A DNA stretch of 18,371 nucleotides from an uncultured Eubacteriales bacterium (GTDB taxonomy: Bacteria > Bacillota > Clostridia > Oscillospirales > Acutalibacteraceae). This document shows, piece by piece, positions 6,625-14,432 of this stretch (position 1 is its first letter; the number at the start of each line of letters is the position of its first letter). The stretch is taken from contig OMPZ01000076.1 in the NCBI GenBank assembly GCA_900313125.1, forward strand, positions 1 to 18,371. The letters run 5' to 3'. The notes below the pieces were generated by a model, which saw only the letters and a list, made by a program, of their open reading frames with translations, ran no database searches and had not been told where the DNA came from. The translations under genes were made by a program, and so were the position numbers.

Positions 6625-9111
6625 ATGTTTAAATTTCAGGGATTTTCGGAAAAGGCAAATAAAGCCATGAACCTCGGCATTGAGGACGCCGAGAGAATGA
6701 GCCACACATGGTTCGGCTCCGAGCATATCCTGCTCGGCATTTTAAAGGAAGGTACGAGCGCGGCCTGCCGCCTTCTTGAAGAAGCGGGTCTTGAGTATGA
6801 CGACGCGCGTGAGGACGTCAAGGAGATGCTCGGCGAGGGCAATAACCCCGTGTCGATCACTCCGAGGGATTTTACTCCGCGCGCAAAAAGAACGCTTCAG
6901 GTCGCAAACGCAGAGCGCGCAGCTTTGAAAACAAGCTATATCGGCACGGAGCATCTTCTCCTTGCTTTGCTTGAGGACGACGACAGCTACGCCTGCGCCA
7001 TCATGAAAAAGCACGGCATATCGGACAGATCACTCGCAGAGAGCATCGTCTCCGAAACGGGCGGCGAGAGCAGCGGCGACAGCGAGTGGAAGCAGAAAAA
7101 CGGCGGCGCGCCGCAGCGCGGCAAGAAGTCCGCGACAAAAACGCTCGAGCAGTTCGGCAGAGATCTCACCGAGCTTGCGGGGCAGGGCAAGATCGACCCC
7201 GTTATCGGCAGAGAAAAGGAGATCGAACGCGTTATACAGATACTTTCGAGAAGAACGAAAAACAACCCCTGCCTGATCGGCGAGCCGGGCGTCGGCAAGA
7301 CAGCCGTAGTGGAGGGGCTTGCTCTCAAGATCGCTCAGGACGAGGTGCCCGACCTGCTCAAGGGCAAGCGCATTTTCTCGCTCGACCTTACGGGCATGAT
7401 CGCCGGAACGAAGTACAGGGGCGACTTCGAGGAGCGTATCAAAAACGCGATCGACGAGGTGAAGAACGCCGACAACATTATCCTCTTCATCGACGAGCTG
7501 CACACGATAGTCGGCGCGGGCGCGACAGAGGGCAGCGCAGACGCGGCAAATATCCTCAAGCCGAGCCTTGCGCGCGGCGATTTCCAGGTCATCGGCGCAA
7601 CGACGCTCAACGAGTACAGAAAGTACATCGAAAAGGACGCGGCTCTTGAAAGACGTTTCCAGCCGGTAACGGTGGGCGAGCCTACGCAGGAGGAATCCGT
7701 AGAGATACTCAAGGGGCTGCGCGACAAGTACGAAGCGCACCACAGGGTAAAGATCACCGACGAAGCTATCAGCGCGGCAGTTTCGCTTTCGTCGCGCTAC
7801 ATCAACGACCGTTATCTTCCCGACAAGGCGATCGACCTTGTAGACGAGGCGGCGTCGAGAGTTCGTCTTAACGCGTACACCGCGCCCGACAGCGTAAAGG
7901 AGATCGAAAACGAGATCAAGGCGCAGGAGAGCGAGCTTGAAAGCGCAGTAAATTCACAGGAATTTGAACGCTGCGCAAGCATCAGAGACAAGATCAAAAA
8001 GCTCAAAAAGGAGCAGGAGGACGCTAAAAACGAGTGGAGAGAGAACAGCCGCAAAATAAGCGGCGAGGTGACAGCCGAGGACATCGCAAAGATCGTCTCG
8101 ATGTGGACGGGCGTGCCGGTGGTACAGCTCACCGAGGAGGAAAGCGAGAGACTTCTCAACCTCGAAAAGACTCTCCACGAGCGCGTTATCGGTCAGAGCG
8201 AAGCCGTTTCAAGCGTTGCTCGCGCTATCAGAAGGGGGCGTGTCGGTCTTAAAGACCCGAAGCGTCCGATCGGCTCGTTCATCTTCCTCGGACCTACGGG
8301 CGTCGGCAAGACGGAGCTTACAAAGGCTCTCGCACAGACGATGTTCGGCAAAGAGGACGCGATGATAAGGCTCGATATGTCTGAGTACATGGAAAAGCAC
8401 ACCGTCGCTAAGCTCATCGGTTCACCTCCGGGATATGTAGGCTACGACGAGGGCGGTCAGCTCACCGAAAAGGTTCGCAGAAAGCCGTATTCGGTAATTC
8501 TTTTCGACGAGATCGAAAAGGCGCACCCCGACGTGTTCAATATGCTGCTCCAGATTCTTGACGACGGCAGACTTACCGATTCCCAGGGCAGAACGGTCGA
8601 TTTCAAAAACACCGTTATCGTCATGACGTCGAACGTCGGCGCGTCGCTCATCACAAAAACGAGCGGCGGCAAGAAGATGGGCTTCATCAACCAGGACGAG
8701 GACGCCGACAACAAGAATATCAAGGAGATCGTGCTCGCGGAGCTGAAGAAGGTTTTCAAGCCGGAGTTCCTGAACCGTGTCGATGACATCGTTGTGTTCA
8801 GCAAGCTCACCCACGACGAGATAAAGCAGATCGCCGGAAATATGCTCAAAACGCTTTCAGAGAGACTTTCCGCAATGGATATCACCGTGACGTTCACGGA
8901 CGCCGCAAAGGATAAGCTCGCTGACGAGGGCTTTGACGACACCTACGGCGCAAGACCGCTTCGCCGCACGATACAGACAAAGATCGAGGACGTTATCAGC
9001 GAGAAGATACTCGACGGCTCGATCAAAAAGGGCGACAGCGTGATCTGCGACTTCAAGGACGGCGAGTTCGTTTATCTGAACGAAAAGACCGCAAACACCG
9101 CCGCGAATTAA
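6625..9111 (+). CDS. clpC: ClpC, Hsp100 AAA+ unfoldase
   Basis: 828 aa. The N-domain has two Clp_N repeats (about 5-55 and 83-132), which bind adaptors and phosphoarginine in this family. AAA1 has Walker A GEPGVGKT (219-226) and Walker B ILFIDE (286-291). The middle domain (about 420-470) contains a UVR-like coiled coil (VNSQEFERCASIRDKI), the mark of ClpC as opposed to ClpA. AAA2 has Walker A GPTGVGKT (556-563) and Walker B VILFDE (624-629). The MGF at 685-687 corresponds to the loop that docks ClpP. ClpC unfolds arginine-phosphorylated proteins and feeds them to ClpP, which is not encoded here. AGGAAGG (6611-6617) precedes ATG 6625. It is the last gene of the ctsR operon, 36 bases after mcsB and followed by a strong terminator. 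Confidence 0.97.
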   Translation: MFKFQGFSEKANKAMNLGIEDAERMSHTWFGSEHILLGILKEGTSAACRLLEEAGLEYDDAREDVKEMLGEGNNPVSITPRDFTPRAKRTLQVANAERAALKTSYIGTEHLLLALLEDDDSYACAIMKKHGISDRSLAESIVSETGGESSGDSEWKQKNGGAPQRGKKSATKTLEQFGRDLTELAGQGKIDPVIGREKEIERVIQILSRRTKNNPCLIGEPGVGKTAVVEGLALKIAQDEVPDLLKGKRIFSLDLTGMIAGTKYRGDFEERIKNAIDEVKNADNIILFIDELHTIVGAGATEGSADAANILKPSLARGDFQVIGATTLNEYRKYIEKDAALERRFQPVTVGEPTQEESVEILKGLRDKYEAHHRVKITDEAISAAVSLSSRYINDRYLPDKAIDLVDEAASRVRLNAYTAPDSVKEIENEIKAQESELESAVNSQEFERCASIRDKIKKLKKEQEDAKNEWRENSRKISGEVTAEDIAKIVSMWTGVPVVQLTEEESERLLNLEKTLHERVIGQSEAVSSVARAIRRGRVGLKDPKRPIGSFIFLGPTGVGKTELTKALAQTMFGKEDAMIRLDMSEYMEKHTVAKLIGSPPGYVGYDEGGQLTEKVRRKPYSVILFDEIEKAHPDVFNMLLQILDDGRLTDSQGRTVDFKNTVIVMTSNVGASLITKTSGGKKMGFINQDEDADNKNIKEIVLAELKKVFKPEFLNRVDDIVVFSKLTHDEIKQIAGNMLKTLSERLSAMDITVTFTDAAKDKLADEGFDDTYGARPLRRTIQTKIEDVISEKILDGSIKKGDSVICDFKDGEFVYLNEKTANTAAN

Positions 9112-9152
9112 TGGCTGACGAAGAGTTTTATTGATTTCCTTTCCACATATAC

Positions 9153-9198
9153 CCGCGCCGCGTTAGAGATATCCAATGCGGCGCGGCTTTTTGTTTTG
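9153..9198 (+). terminator. Intrinsic terminator of the ctsR-clpC operon
   Basis: CCGCGCCGCGTT (9153-9164) pairs with AATGCGGCGCGG (9175-9186) as a 12-bp stem with one G-T wobble and a 10-base loop, followed by CTTTTTGTTTT. It lies 41 bases after the clpC stop. Confidence 0.92.
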
Positions 9199-9297
9199 AC
9201 CGTGTTTTTTAAAAATCAAAAATTTTTTTCAAAATAAAAAAGGTATTTTGCGATTTTTGGCGTATATATTAATATAAACATCAACAAGGAGGAAAAT
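9199..9297 (+). promoter_or_regulatory. AT-rich promoter region of the dnaG-rpoD operon
   Basis: About 75 bp of A and T tracts precede TTGCGA (9248-9253) and a TATATATTAATATAAA stretch. The best pairing is TTGCGA with TAATAT (9270-9275) at 16 bp; several overlapping -10 choices exist, so the exact promoter is uncertain. AAGGAGG (9286-9292) is a strong ribosome site 5 bases before the dnaG ATG. Confidence 0.45.
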
Positions 9298-11118
9298 ATG
9301 CCATTACCCGATCATTTTTTGCGGGAGCTTCACGACAGGAACGACATCGTGTCGGTCGTGTCGGGCTATGTGCAGCTAAGGCAGCGCGGAAAAACACATA
9401 TCGGACTGTGTCCGTTCCACGGCGAAAAAACGCCGTCGTTTACTGTCTACCCCGAAACAGATTCGTTTTACTGCTTCGGCTGCGGTGTGGGCGGCGACGT
9501 GATAACCTTCATGAAAAAAATGGAGAACCTCGATTATATCGACGCCGTAAAGCTGCTTGCACAGCGTTCGGGGCTGAGTATGCCGGAGCTTCAGCATGAC
9601 AGAAATTCCGAGACCCACGAGCTGCGTCTCAGGATACTCGAAGCAAACCGCGAAGCCGCGCGATTTTTCCACTCCGCGCTTTATTCGGACGACGGCAGAG
9701 AGGGACTTGCTTATCTGCGCGAAAAGCGATCGCTCGGAGACGTGACTATCCGCGCCTTCGGTCTCGGCTTTGCGCCCGACAGACGTTCTGCGCTTACCGA
9801 TCACCTCGTGAAGAAGGGCTTTCGCCCGTCGGAGCTTATCCAGGCGAACCTGACGTTTCAGGACAGCCGCGGCGGCTATATCGACCGTTTCCGTAACAGA
9901 ACGATGTTCCCGATAATCGACGTCCGGGGCAACGTTATCGCGTTCGGCGGCAGGATAATGACCGACGAAAAGCCGAAATACCTCAATACGTCCGACACGC
10001 TCGCCTACAAAAAGACGAACAACCTCTACGCCCTCAACCGCGCGAAAAACTCAAAGGCGGACAGGTTCATACTCTGCGAGGGCTACATGGACGTCATCGC
10101 GCTTTATCAGGCGGGCTTTGACAACGTGGTCGGCGGCTTGGGTACCGCGCTGACGGAGGAGCAGGTAAAGCTCATCGGCAGATACCGCCGCACGGTCGTG
10201 CTTTGCTACGACGCCGACGAAGCCGGGCAGAAGGCAGCTTTGAAGGCAATGAAGATGTTCGACGCGCAGGGCGTGAACACGTTCGTGCTGAAGGTGCCAG
10301 ACGGAAAAGACCCCGACGAGTACATAAAGCGTCACGGAGAAAACGGCTATATCAGATTCAAGAACCTCGTCGATACGGCGAAAAACGAGGTGGATTACGT
10401 TTACGATACGCTGAAGGGCAAGTACAATACACAGACCGTTGAGGGCAAAATGCAGGCGGTGAACGAAGCGGCTCATTTTCTCGCGGAGCTTTCAAATCCC
10501 GTCAAGCGCGATATCTACGCCGGAAAGATCAGCGAGGATATGAACGTCAAGCGCGAATCTATCGACATGGTAATCAATTCCGACCTCGCGGCGATGGACA
10601 AGCGCGAAGCTGCAAACGAACAGCGCAGGCAGCGCGAGATAATAACGGGACCCTCTCAGACGTTCAGAACGCCCGTTGAGATGAAGGCGAAAAGCGTCAG
10701 GGCGGCTAAGGCGGAGGAAGCCTTGGTGGCGTGCCTGATAGCGCACCCCGAGCTTGTGTCGTCTGTCAGCGAAAAGCTGACGCCGGACGATCTCACGATG
10801 CCGCTTACGCGCAGAGTATACGCGCTGGTTTTGTCACGGGTGCAGCAGGGGCTGAGCGCGGAGCTTGGCGATATCTCGGGCGAGTTCACCGACGACGAAA
10901 ACACGCAGATAGCGCGTATGCTCGCGCGGCTGGGGGAGCTCTCGTCACTCAGCGCGAGCGCGGCGATATGCAGCGATTACGCCGACGCTATAATATCGGA
11001 ATCGCGTTTGAAAACAGCGGAGGAGATCGTACAAGCCTCCACAAGCGACGAAGAGATAATGCGCGCGCTCGAAGAGGAAGCAGCTCTCTTAAAAAGAAAG
11101 AAAAATAAAAACAACTAA
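9298..11118 (+). CDS. dnaG: DNA primase
   Basis: 606 aa, the normal size for bacterial primase. Makes RNA primers for Okazaki fragments and for leading-strand initiation. The N-terminal CHC2 zinc ribbon is complete (Cys38, His41, Cys59, Cys62, in LCPFHGEKTPSF and YCFGCG). The RNA polymerase core follows, with the TOPRIM catalytic Glu261 (ILCEGYMDVI) and the Asp305/Asp307 metal pair (CYDADEAG). The C-terminal third (about 450-606) is less conserved and should bind the replicative helicase. Only 38 bases separate it from rpoD, matching the classical dnaG-sigA order of Firmicutes, so the two are probably cotranscribed. Confidence 0.97.
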   Translation: MPLPDHFLRELHDRNDIVSVVSGYVQLRQRGKTHIGLCPFHGEKTPSFTVYPETDSFYCFGCGVGGDVITFMKKMENLDYIDAVKLLAQRSGLSMPELQHDRNSETHELRLRILEANREAARFFHSALYSDDGREGLAYLREKRSLGDVTIRAFGLGFAPDRRSALTDHLVKKGFRPSELIQANLTFQDSRGGYIDRFRNRTMFPIIDVRGNVIAFGGRIMTDEKPKYLNTSDTLAYKKTNNLYALNRAKNSKADRFILCEGYMDVIALYQAGFDNVVGGLGTALTEEQVKLIGRYRRTVVLCYDADEAGQKAALKAMKMFDAQGVNTFVLKVPDGKDPDEYIKRHGENGYIRFKNLVDTAKNEVDYVYDTLKGKYNTQTVEGKMQAVNEAAHFLAELSNPVKRDIYAGKISEDMNVKRESIDMVINSDLAAMDKREAANEQRRQREIITGPSQTFRTPVEMKAKSVRAAKAEEALVACLIAHPELVSSVSEKLTPDDLTMPLTRRVYALVLSRVQQGLSAELGDISGEFTDDENTQIARMLARLGELSSLSASAAICSDYADAIISESRLKTAEEIVQASTSDEEIMRALEEEAALLKRKKNKNN

Positions 11119-11156
11119 CGCGGTGACCTCCGCTTGAAAAGAAAGGAAATCAAACT

Positions 11157-12257
11157 ATGTCTGTATCAACTACCCCCGATAAGAAAACAATATTGAAGGA
11201 GCTTACCGAAAAGGGCAAGCTCAAGGGAAATCTTTCCAACAAAGAGATACTTGACGCTATGGGCGAGATCGACTTCGACCCGGAACAGCTTGAAAAATTC
11301 TACGACTCGCTCGAAGCGGCAGGCGTAGATATCATCGACGATTTCGACGACAATCAGTTTGAAAACATAGAGCACGAGCTTGCGGCAAGCGGCGAGACGA
11401 CCGCGTTCGACTCGGGCGACGGCGCGATCGCTATCGACGACCCGGTAAAGGTTTACCTCAAAGAGATCGGCAAGGTGCCGCTGCTCACCTCCGAGGAGGA
11501 GATCGACCTCGCGATAAGGATAAAGGAGGGCGATTCCGCGGCGAAAAAACGTCTTTCCGAAGCAAACCTTCGACTCGTTGTCAGTATCGCAAAGCGCTAT
11601 CTCGGCAGAGGTATGCAGTTCCTCGATCTTATCCAGGAGGGCAACCTCGGTCTTATCAAGGCTGTTGAGAAATTCGACTACACTAAGGGCTTCAAGTTCT
11701 CGACCTACGCTACATGGTGGATCCGTCAGGCTATCACAAGGGCGATCGCAGACCAGGCGAGGACGATCAGAATACCCGTCCACATGGTCGAGACTATCAA
11801 CAAGGTAAAGAAGGTATCGTCGCAGCTTCTGCACATCAACGGTCACGAGCCGAGCGCGGAGGAGATAGCCGAGGAGCTTGATATGCCCGTTGACAAGGTG
11901 CGCGACATCATGAGAGTGGCTCAGGAGCCGGTATCGCTTGAAACGCCGATCGGCGAGGAGGAGGATTCTCACCTCGGAGACTTTATCCCCGACGACGACG
12001 CGCCCGCCCCGGCAGACGCCGCAAGCCACACCATGCTCAAGGAGCAGCTTGCCGAGGTGCTCGACACGCTCACCCCGAGAGAAGAGAAGGTGCTAATCCT
12101 TCGCTTCGGACTTGAGGACGGACGTTCAAGAACGCTCGAAGAGGTAGGCAGAGAGTTCCGAGTTACGCGTGAGCGTATCCGCCAGATCGAGGCAAAGGCT
12201 CTGCGCAAGCTCCGCCACCCCACACGCAGCAAAAGACTCAAGGATTTTCTTGATTAA
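11157..12257 (+). CDS. rpoD: Primary sigma factor (sigma-A / RpoD)
   Basis: 366 aa. Directs RNA polymerase to the -35/-10 promoters seen throughout this window. A region 1.1-like acidic head spans about 1-90. Region 1.2 begins at DDPVKVYLKEIG (94-105). Region 2 (about 137-201) contains the polymerase-binding and -10-reading stretch FLDLIQEGNLGLIKAVEKFD and FSTYATWWIRQAI. Region 3 follows. Region 4 (about 306-366) contains VTRERIRQIEAKALRKLRHP, the -35-reading helix-turn-helix. Full regions 1.2 and 2.1-4.2 and the position after dnaG mark it as the housekeeping sigma rather than an alternative one. AAAGGAA (11142-11148) precedes ATG 11157. Confidence 0.97.
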   Translation: MSVSTTPDKKTILKELTEKGKLKGNLSNKEILDAMGEIDFDPEQLEKFYDSLEAAGVDIIDDFDDNQFENIEHELAASGETTAFDSGDGAIAIDDPVKVYLKEIGKVPLLTSEEEIDLAIRIKEGDSAAKKRLSEANLRLVVSIAKRYLGRGMQFLDLIQEGNLGLIKAVEKFDYTKGFKFSTYATWWIRQAITRAIADQARTIRIPVHMVETINKVKKVSSQLLHINGHEPSAEEIAEELDMPVDKVRDIMRVAQEPVSLETPIGEEEDSHLGDFIPDDDAPAPADAASHTMLKEQLAEVLDTLTPREEKVLILRFGLEDGRSRTLEEVGREFRVTRERIRQIEAKALRKLRHPTRSKRLKDFLD

Positions 12258-12284
12258 TATTTTCAATAAGCGTGGTGTTCAACC

Positions 12285-12686
12285 GTGAAAACATACTCCG
12301 AAGTCGAAAAAATGCTCGACAAGATAGTTGACGATACGCCGTGGCAGCTTTACAGGGAGCTTTCGGGCGGAGTTATCCTTTCGGAACAGGCGAAGCTCCA
12401 CCCCGGCAGCCTGCCGGGCAAGCCGCTGTACATACTGGGCGAATACCACTTCGACACGACAGGTCGTTATATCGTGATATATTACGGCTCGTTCAACATG
12501 GTCTACGGCTATCTGCCCGACGGCGAGTTTTACGAAAAGCTGCGCCATACCTTCGCCCACGAGCTGCGCCACCACATGGAGCGGCTGTCGGGTGTGAACG
12601 ATCTTGACCGCTTCGATAACGAGCGTTTGGGCAGGTATATCAGCGGTGTCGATATAGCTGAATTTCACGAACCGCCGATAGGATAA
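12285..12686 (+). CDS. Small HExxH zincin-like metallopeptidase
   Basis: 133 aa from a GTG start, 27 bases after rpoD. Its core, LRHTFAHELRHHMERLSG, contains a zinc-protease HExxH motif (His92, Glu93, His96). The size and layout (N-terminal helix, central beta strands with YIVIYYGSF, then the zinc helix) fit the small Zincin_1-type metallopeptidase family found beside housekeeping genes in many bacteria. There is no signal peptide or membrane helix, so it should be cytoplasmic. The substrate is unknown. The third zinc ligand is not obvious; Asp or Glu residues at 106-113 (DLDRFDNE) are candidates. The ribosome site is weak (GGTG around 12274), so translation may depend on rpoD. Peptidase activity is inferred from the motif only. 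Confidence 0.75.
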   Translation: MKTYSEVEKMLDKIVDDTPWQLYRELSGGVILSEQAKLHPGSLPGKPLYILGEYHFDTTGRYIVIYYGSFNMVYGYLPDGEFYEKLRHTFAHELRHHMERLSGVNDLDRFDNERLGRYISGVDIAEFHEPPIG

Positions 12687-12729
12687 TGTTGTTTGATTTG
12701 ATGTTTTTTTCTAATATTTGAAACGTATA

Positions 12730-12758
12730 TTGACATTTGGCGAATTTTGTATTATTAT
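12730..12758 (+). promoter_or_regulatory. Near-consensus promoter upstream of murA
   Basis: A perfect TTGACA (12730-12735), a 17-bp spacer and TATTAT (12753-12758). Initiation is expected near 12765, which would give murA a leader of about 257 bases. It is the best promoter match anywhere between 12687 and 13021. An intrinsic terminator starts only about 13 bases after the predicted start. Confidence 0.7.
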
Positions 12759-12777
12759 TTTTAGTGAAGATCTATCC

Positions 12778-12813
12778 GGTAAGCGCGGTAATTGCCGTGC
12801 TTACCCGATTTTT
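12778..12813 (+). terminator. Intrinsic terminator or attenuator between the promoter and murA
   Basis: GGTAAGCGCGG (12778-12788) pairs with CCGTGCTTACC (12795-12805), 11 bp with one G-T wobble and loop TAATTG, followed by CGATTTTT. It may end the dnaG-rpoD-peptidase transcript. Because a strong promoter lies just upstream, it would also release a short RNA of about 50 bases or attenuate murA. Confidence 0.75.
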
Positions 12814-13021
12814 CTGTATATATGCGATTTATGGGAAAAGGGATCGTTTAAAGTTTTGAAAGAAAAGAATTTCGTTTGGGAAGGTTTTGAAGATAGGCGG
12901 AACATTGCCGTGAAGGGTCACGGCAGTCGGCAATCTTTAGTAATGGGCAAACCGCAGGTTTGAAAAATGCCCGTATCGCTGCTATATGCGGAGGCAGCGC
13001 ATCTGATTGGAGTGTACCATA
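12814..13021 (+). promoter_or_regulatory. murA 5' leader with several possible hairpins
   Basis: This is a gene-free stretch. It contains TGCCGTG/CACGGCA (12906-12912 with 12919-12925) and an alternative pairing TTGCCG/CGGCAA (12905-12910 with 12928-12933). A bulged hairpin joins GGGC/GCCC (12945-12948 with 12969-12972) around AAACC/GGTTT (12949-12953 with 12957-12961). CGCTGC/GCAGCG (12977-12982 with 12994-12999) excludes ATGCG/CGCAT (12986-12990 with 12998-13002) just before the ribosome site. I recognise no known riboswitch. A short open frame across it has no ribosome site and no protein-like composition. Confidence 0.45.
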
Positions 13022-14314
13022 TTGGATAAATTTGTAATAAACGGCGGTCACAAGCTGTACGGCACGGTGAACATCAGCGGCGCGAAAAACGCAGCCGTTG
13101 CGATAATCCCTGCCGTCGTACTCTGCGACGAGCCGTGTATCATAGAAAATCTGCCGAAAATACGCGACGTGTCCGTTATCCTTGAGATACTCAAAAACAT
13201 GGGCGCGAAAGTTACGCGTATAGGCGGCGACAGCTCACGCGTTAAGATAGACCCCCGCGGCATTAAAAGCTACAGGGTAACGTGTGAAAGGCTCGTCGGC
13301 GACATGAGAGCGTCGTACTACCTTCTCGGCGCGCTTCTCGGCAAGTTCGGCAGCGCTGTAGTTCCGGCTTCCGGCGGCTGCAGCTTTTGCGACAGACCTA
13401 TCGACCTTCATATCAAGGCGTTCCGTTCTCTCGGCGCGAAGTGCGAGCTTCTGCCCGACAGAGTGGAGCTTTCAAGCGAAAAGCTCATGGGTCACAATAT
13501 AGATTTTGACGTCGTGTCGGTAGGCGCGACGATGAACGCCATGCTCGCGGCTGTAAGAGTGCCCGGCAGAACGGTCATCGCAAGAGCCGCCAAAGAGCCG
13601 CACATCGTTGACCTTGCGAATTTCCTCAATTCAATGGGCGCGAACGTAAAGGGCGCGGGCACGGACGTTATAAAGATAAAGGGCGTTGAAAAGCTTCACG
13701 GCTGCACATATTCCATTATCCCCGACCAGATCGAAGCCGGCACTTATATGGCGGCTGTCGCTGCGGCAGGCGGTGACGTTACGATCACCGGCGTTATCCC
13801 CGAGCACCTTGAGTCGATCACTACAAAGCTCAGAGATACAGGCACGACCGTTGAGGAATTTGACGAAGCCGTTCGCGTGATCCGCGAGGGTCCCCTTTAT
13901 AGCTGCAACGTAAAAACAATGCCGCACCCCGGCTTCCCGACCGATATGCAGCCGCAGTTCGTGGCGCTGCTTTCGTCGGCACAGGGCAAGAGCCGCGTTA
14001 TGGAGTGCGTGTGGGAGACGCGTTTCTCCTACGTTCCGCAGCTTCGTAAGATGGGCGCTGATATTATCGAAAACGGCAACACAGCGCACGTTGACGGCAC
14101 GACGGGTCTGCACGGCGCAAAGGTGCGCGCGCTTGATCTTCGCGCAGGCGCTGCGATGATCGTTGCGGGTCTTGCTGCAAAGGGCGTGACGGAGATCTCC
14201 GATATCCGCTACATCGAGCGCGGCTACGAAGAGATCATTGAAAAGCTCACGGCTCTCGGCGCGGATATTCGCCGAGTAACGTATGTCGAGTCTAATGAGG
14301 ACGTTGATCTCTGA
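13022..14314 (+). CDS. murA: UDP-N-acetylglucosamine 1-carboxyvinyltransferase (MurA)
   Basis: 430 aa. Transfers enolpyruvate from PEP to UDP-GlcNAc, the first committed step of peptidoglycan synthesis; cytoplasmic. The start is TTG 13022: it gives MDKFVINGG at the expected family N-terminus, with GGAG (13009-13012) 9 bases upstream. A TTG at 13007 overlaps that ribosome site and is rejected. Conserved residues: Lys22 in ISGAKNA, the catalytic Cys120 in SGGCSFCDRPIDLHIK, the aspartate in GFPTDMQPQ, TRFSYVPQLRKMGA and DLRAGAA. The active-site loop reads GGCSFCDRP where the usual form is GGCAIGARP. The catalytic Cys is kept, so no target-based fosfomycin resistance is predicted. Firmicutes often carry two MurA copies; which one this is cannot be told. 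Confidence 0.95.
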   Translation: MDKFVINGGHKLYGTVNISGAKNAAVAIIPAVVLCDEPCIIENLPKIRDVSVILEILKNMGAKVTRIGGDSSRVKIDPRGIKSYRVTCERLVGDMRASYYLLGALLGKFGSAVVPASGGCSFCDRPIDLHIKAFRSLGAKCELLPDRVELSSEKLMGHNIDFDVVSVGATMNAMLAAVRVPGRTVIARAAKEPHIVDLANFLNSMGANVKGAGTDVIKIKGVEKLHGCTYSIIPDQIEAGTYMAAVAAAGGDVTITGVIPEHLESITTKLRDTGTTVEEFDEAVRVIREGPLYSCNVKTMPHPGFPTDMQPQFVALLSSAQGKSRVMECVWETRFSYVPQLRKMGADIIENGNTAHVDGTTGLHGAKVRALDLRAGAAMIVAGLAAKGVTEISDIRYIERGYEEIIEKLTALGADIRRVTYVESNEDVDL

Positions 14315-14353
14315 TCTCGGTATTTCATTATAAAGAAATAATATTGAAATTTT

Positions 14354-14402
14354 CCGGCGTGTGCCGGTGTCGCGGTCGGAACGGTGCGCCGTCTCCGACC
14401 GC
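14354..14402 (+). other. Two consecutive hairpins between murA and the yycJ-like gene
   Basis: CCGGC/GCCGG (14354-14358 with 14363-14367) is followed by GCGGTCGG/CCGACCGC (14372-14379 with 14395-14402), which encloses ACGG/CCGT (14381-14384 with 14389-14392). The tail, TGTGTTTTA, is only weakly T-rich. This may be a leaky terminator that lowers downstream expression, or an mRNA-stabilising structure; the ribosome site of the next gene starts 15 bases later. Confidence 0.55.
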
Positions 14403-14432
14403 TGTGTTTTATGAAAGAAAGGAAACGATCGT

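Noticed and set aside
7030..7743. 237-codon minus-strand frame inside clpC
   Set aside because: Antisense to conserved Walker motifs of ClpC; a product of G/C-rich third positions.
11166..12029. 287-codon minus-strand frame inside rpoD
   Set aside because: Antisense to conserved sigma regions 1-3, with no motif and no ribosome site; a codon-bias shadow.
12945..12960. Possible T-box, suggested by GGGCAAACCGC resembling GGGTGGTACCGC
   Set aside because: Only a partial match, without a specifier stem I or a following terminator; murA is not a typical T-box gene.
12718..12963. 81-codon frame in the murA leader
   Set aside because: It covers the TTGACA/TATTAT promoter and the terminator hairpin, has no ribosome site before its start and no protein-like pattern.
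12919..12972. Possible cyclic-di-GMP (GEMM) riboswitch, suggested by GTCACG and GGGCAAACC
   Set aside because: The two strings are wrongly spaced, and the GNRA tetraloop and GGGACGCAAAGC partner expected for that class are absent.
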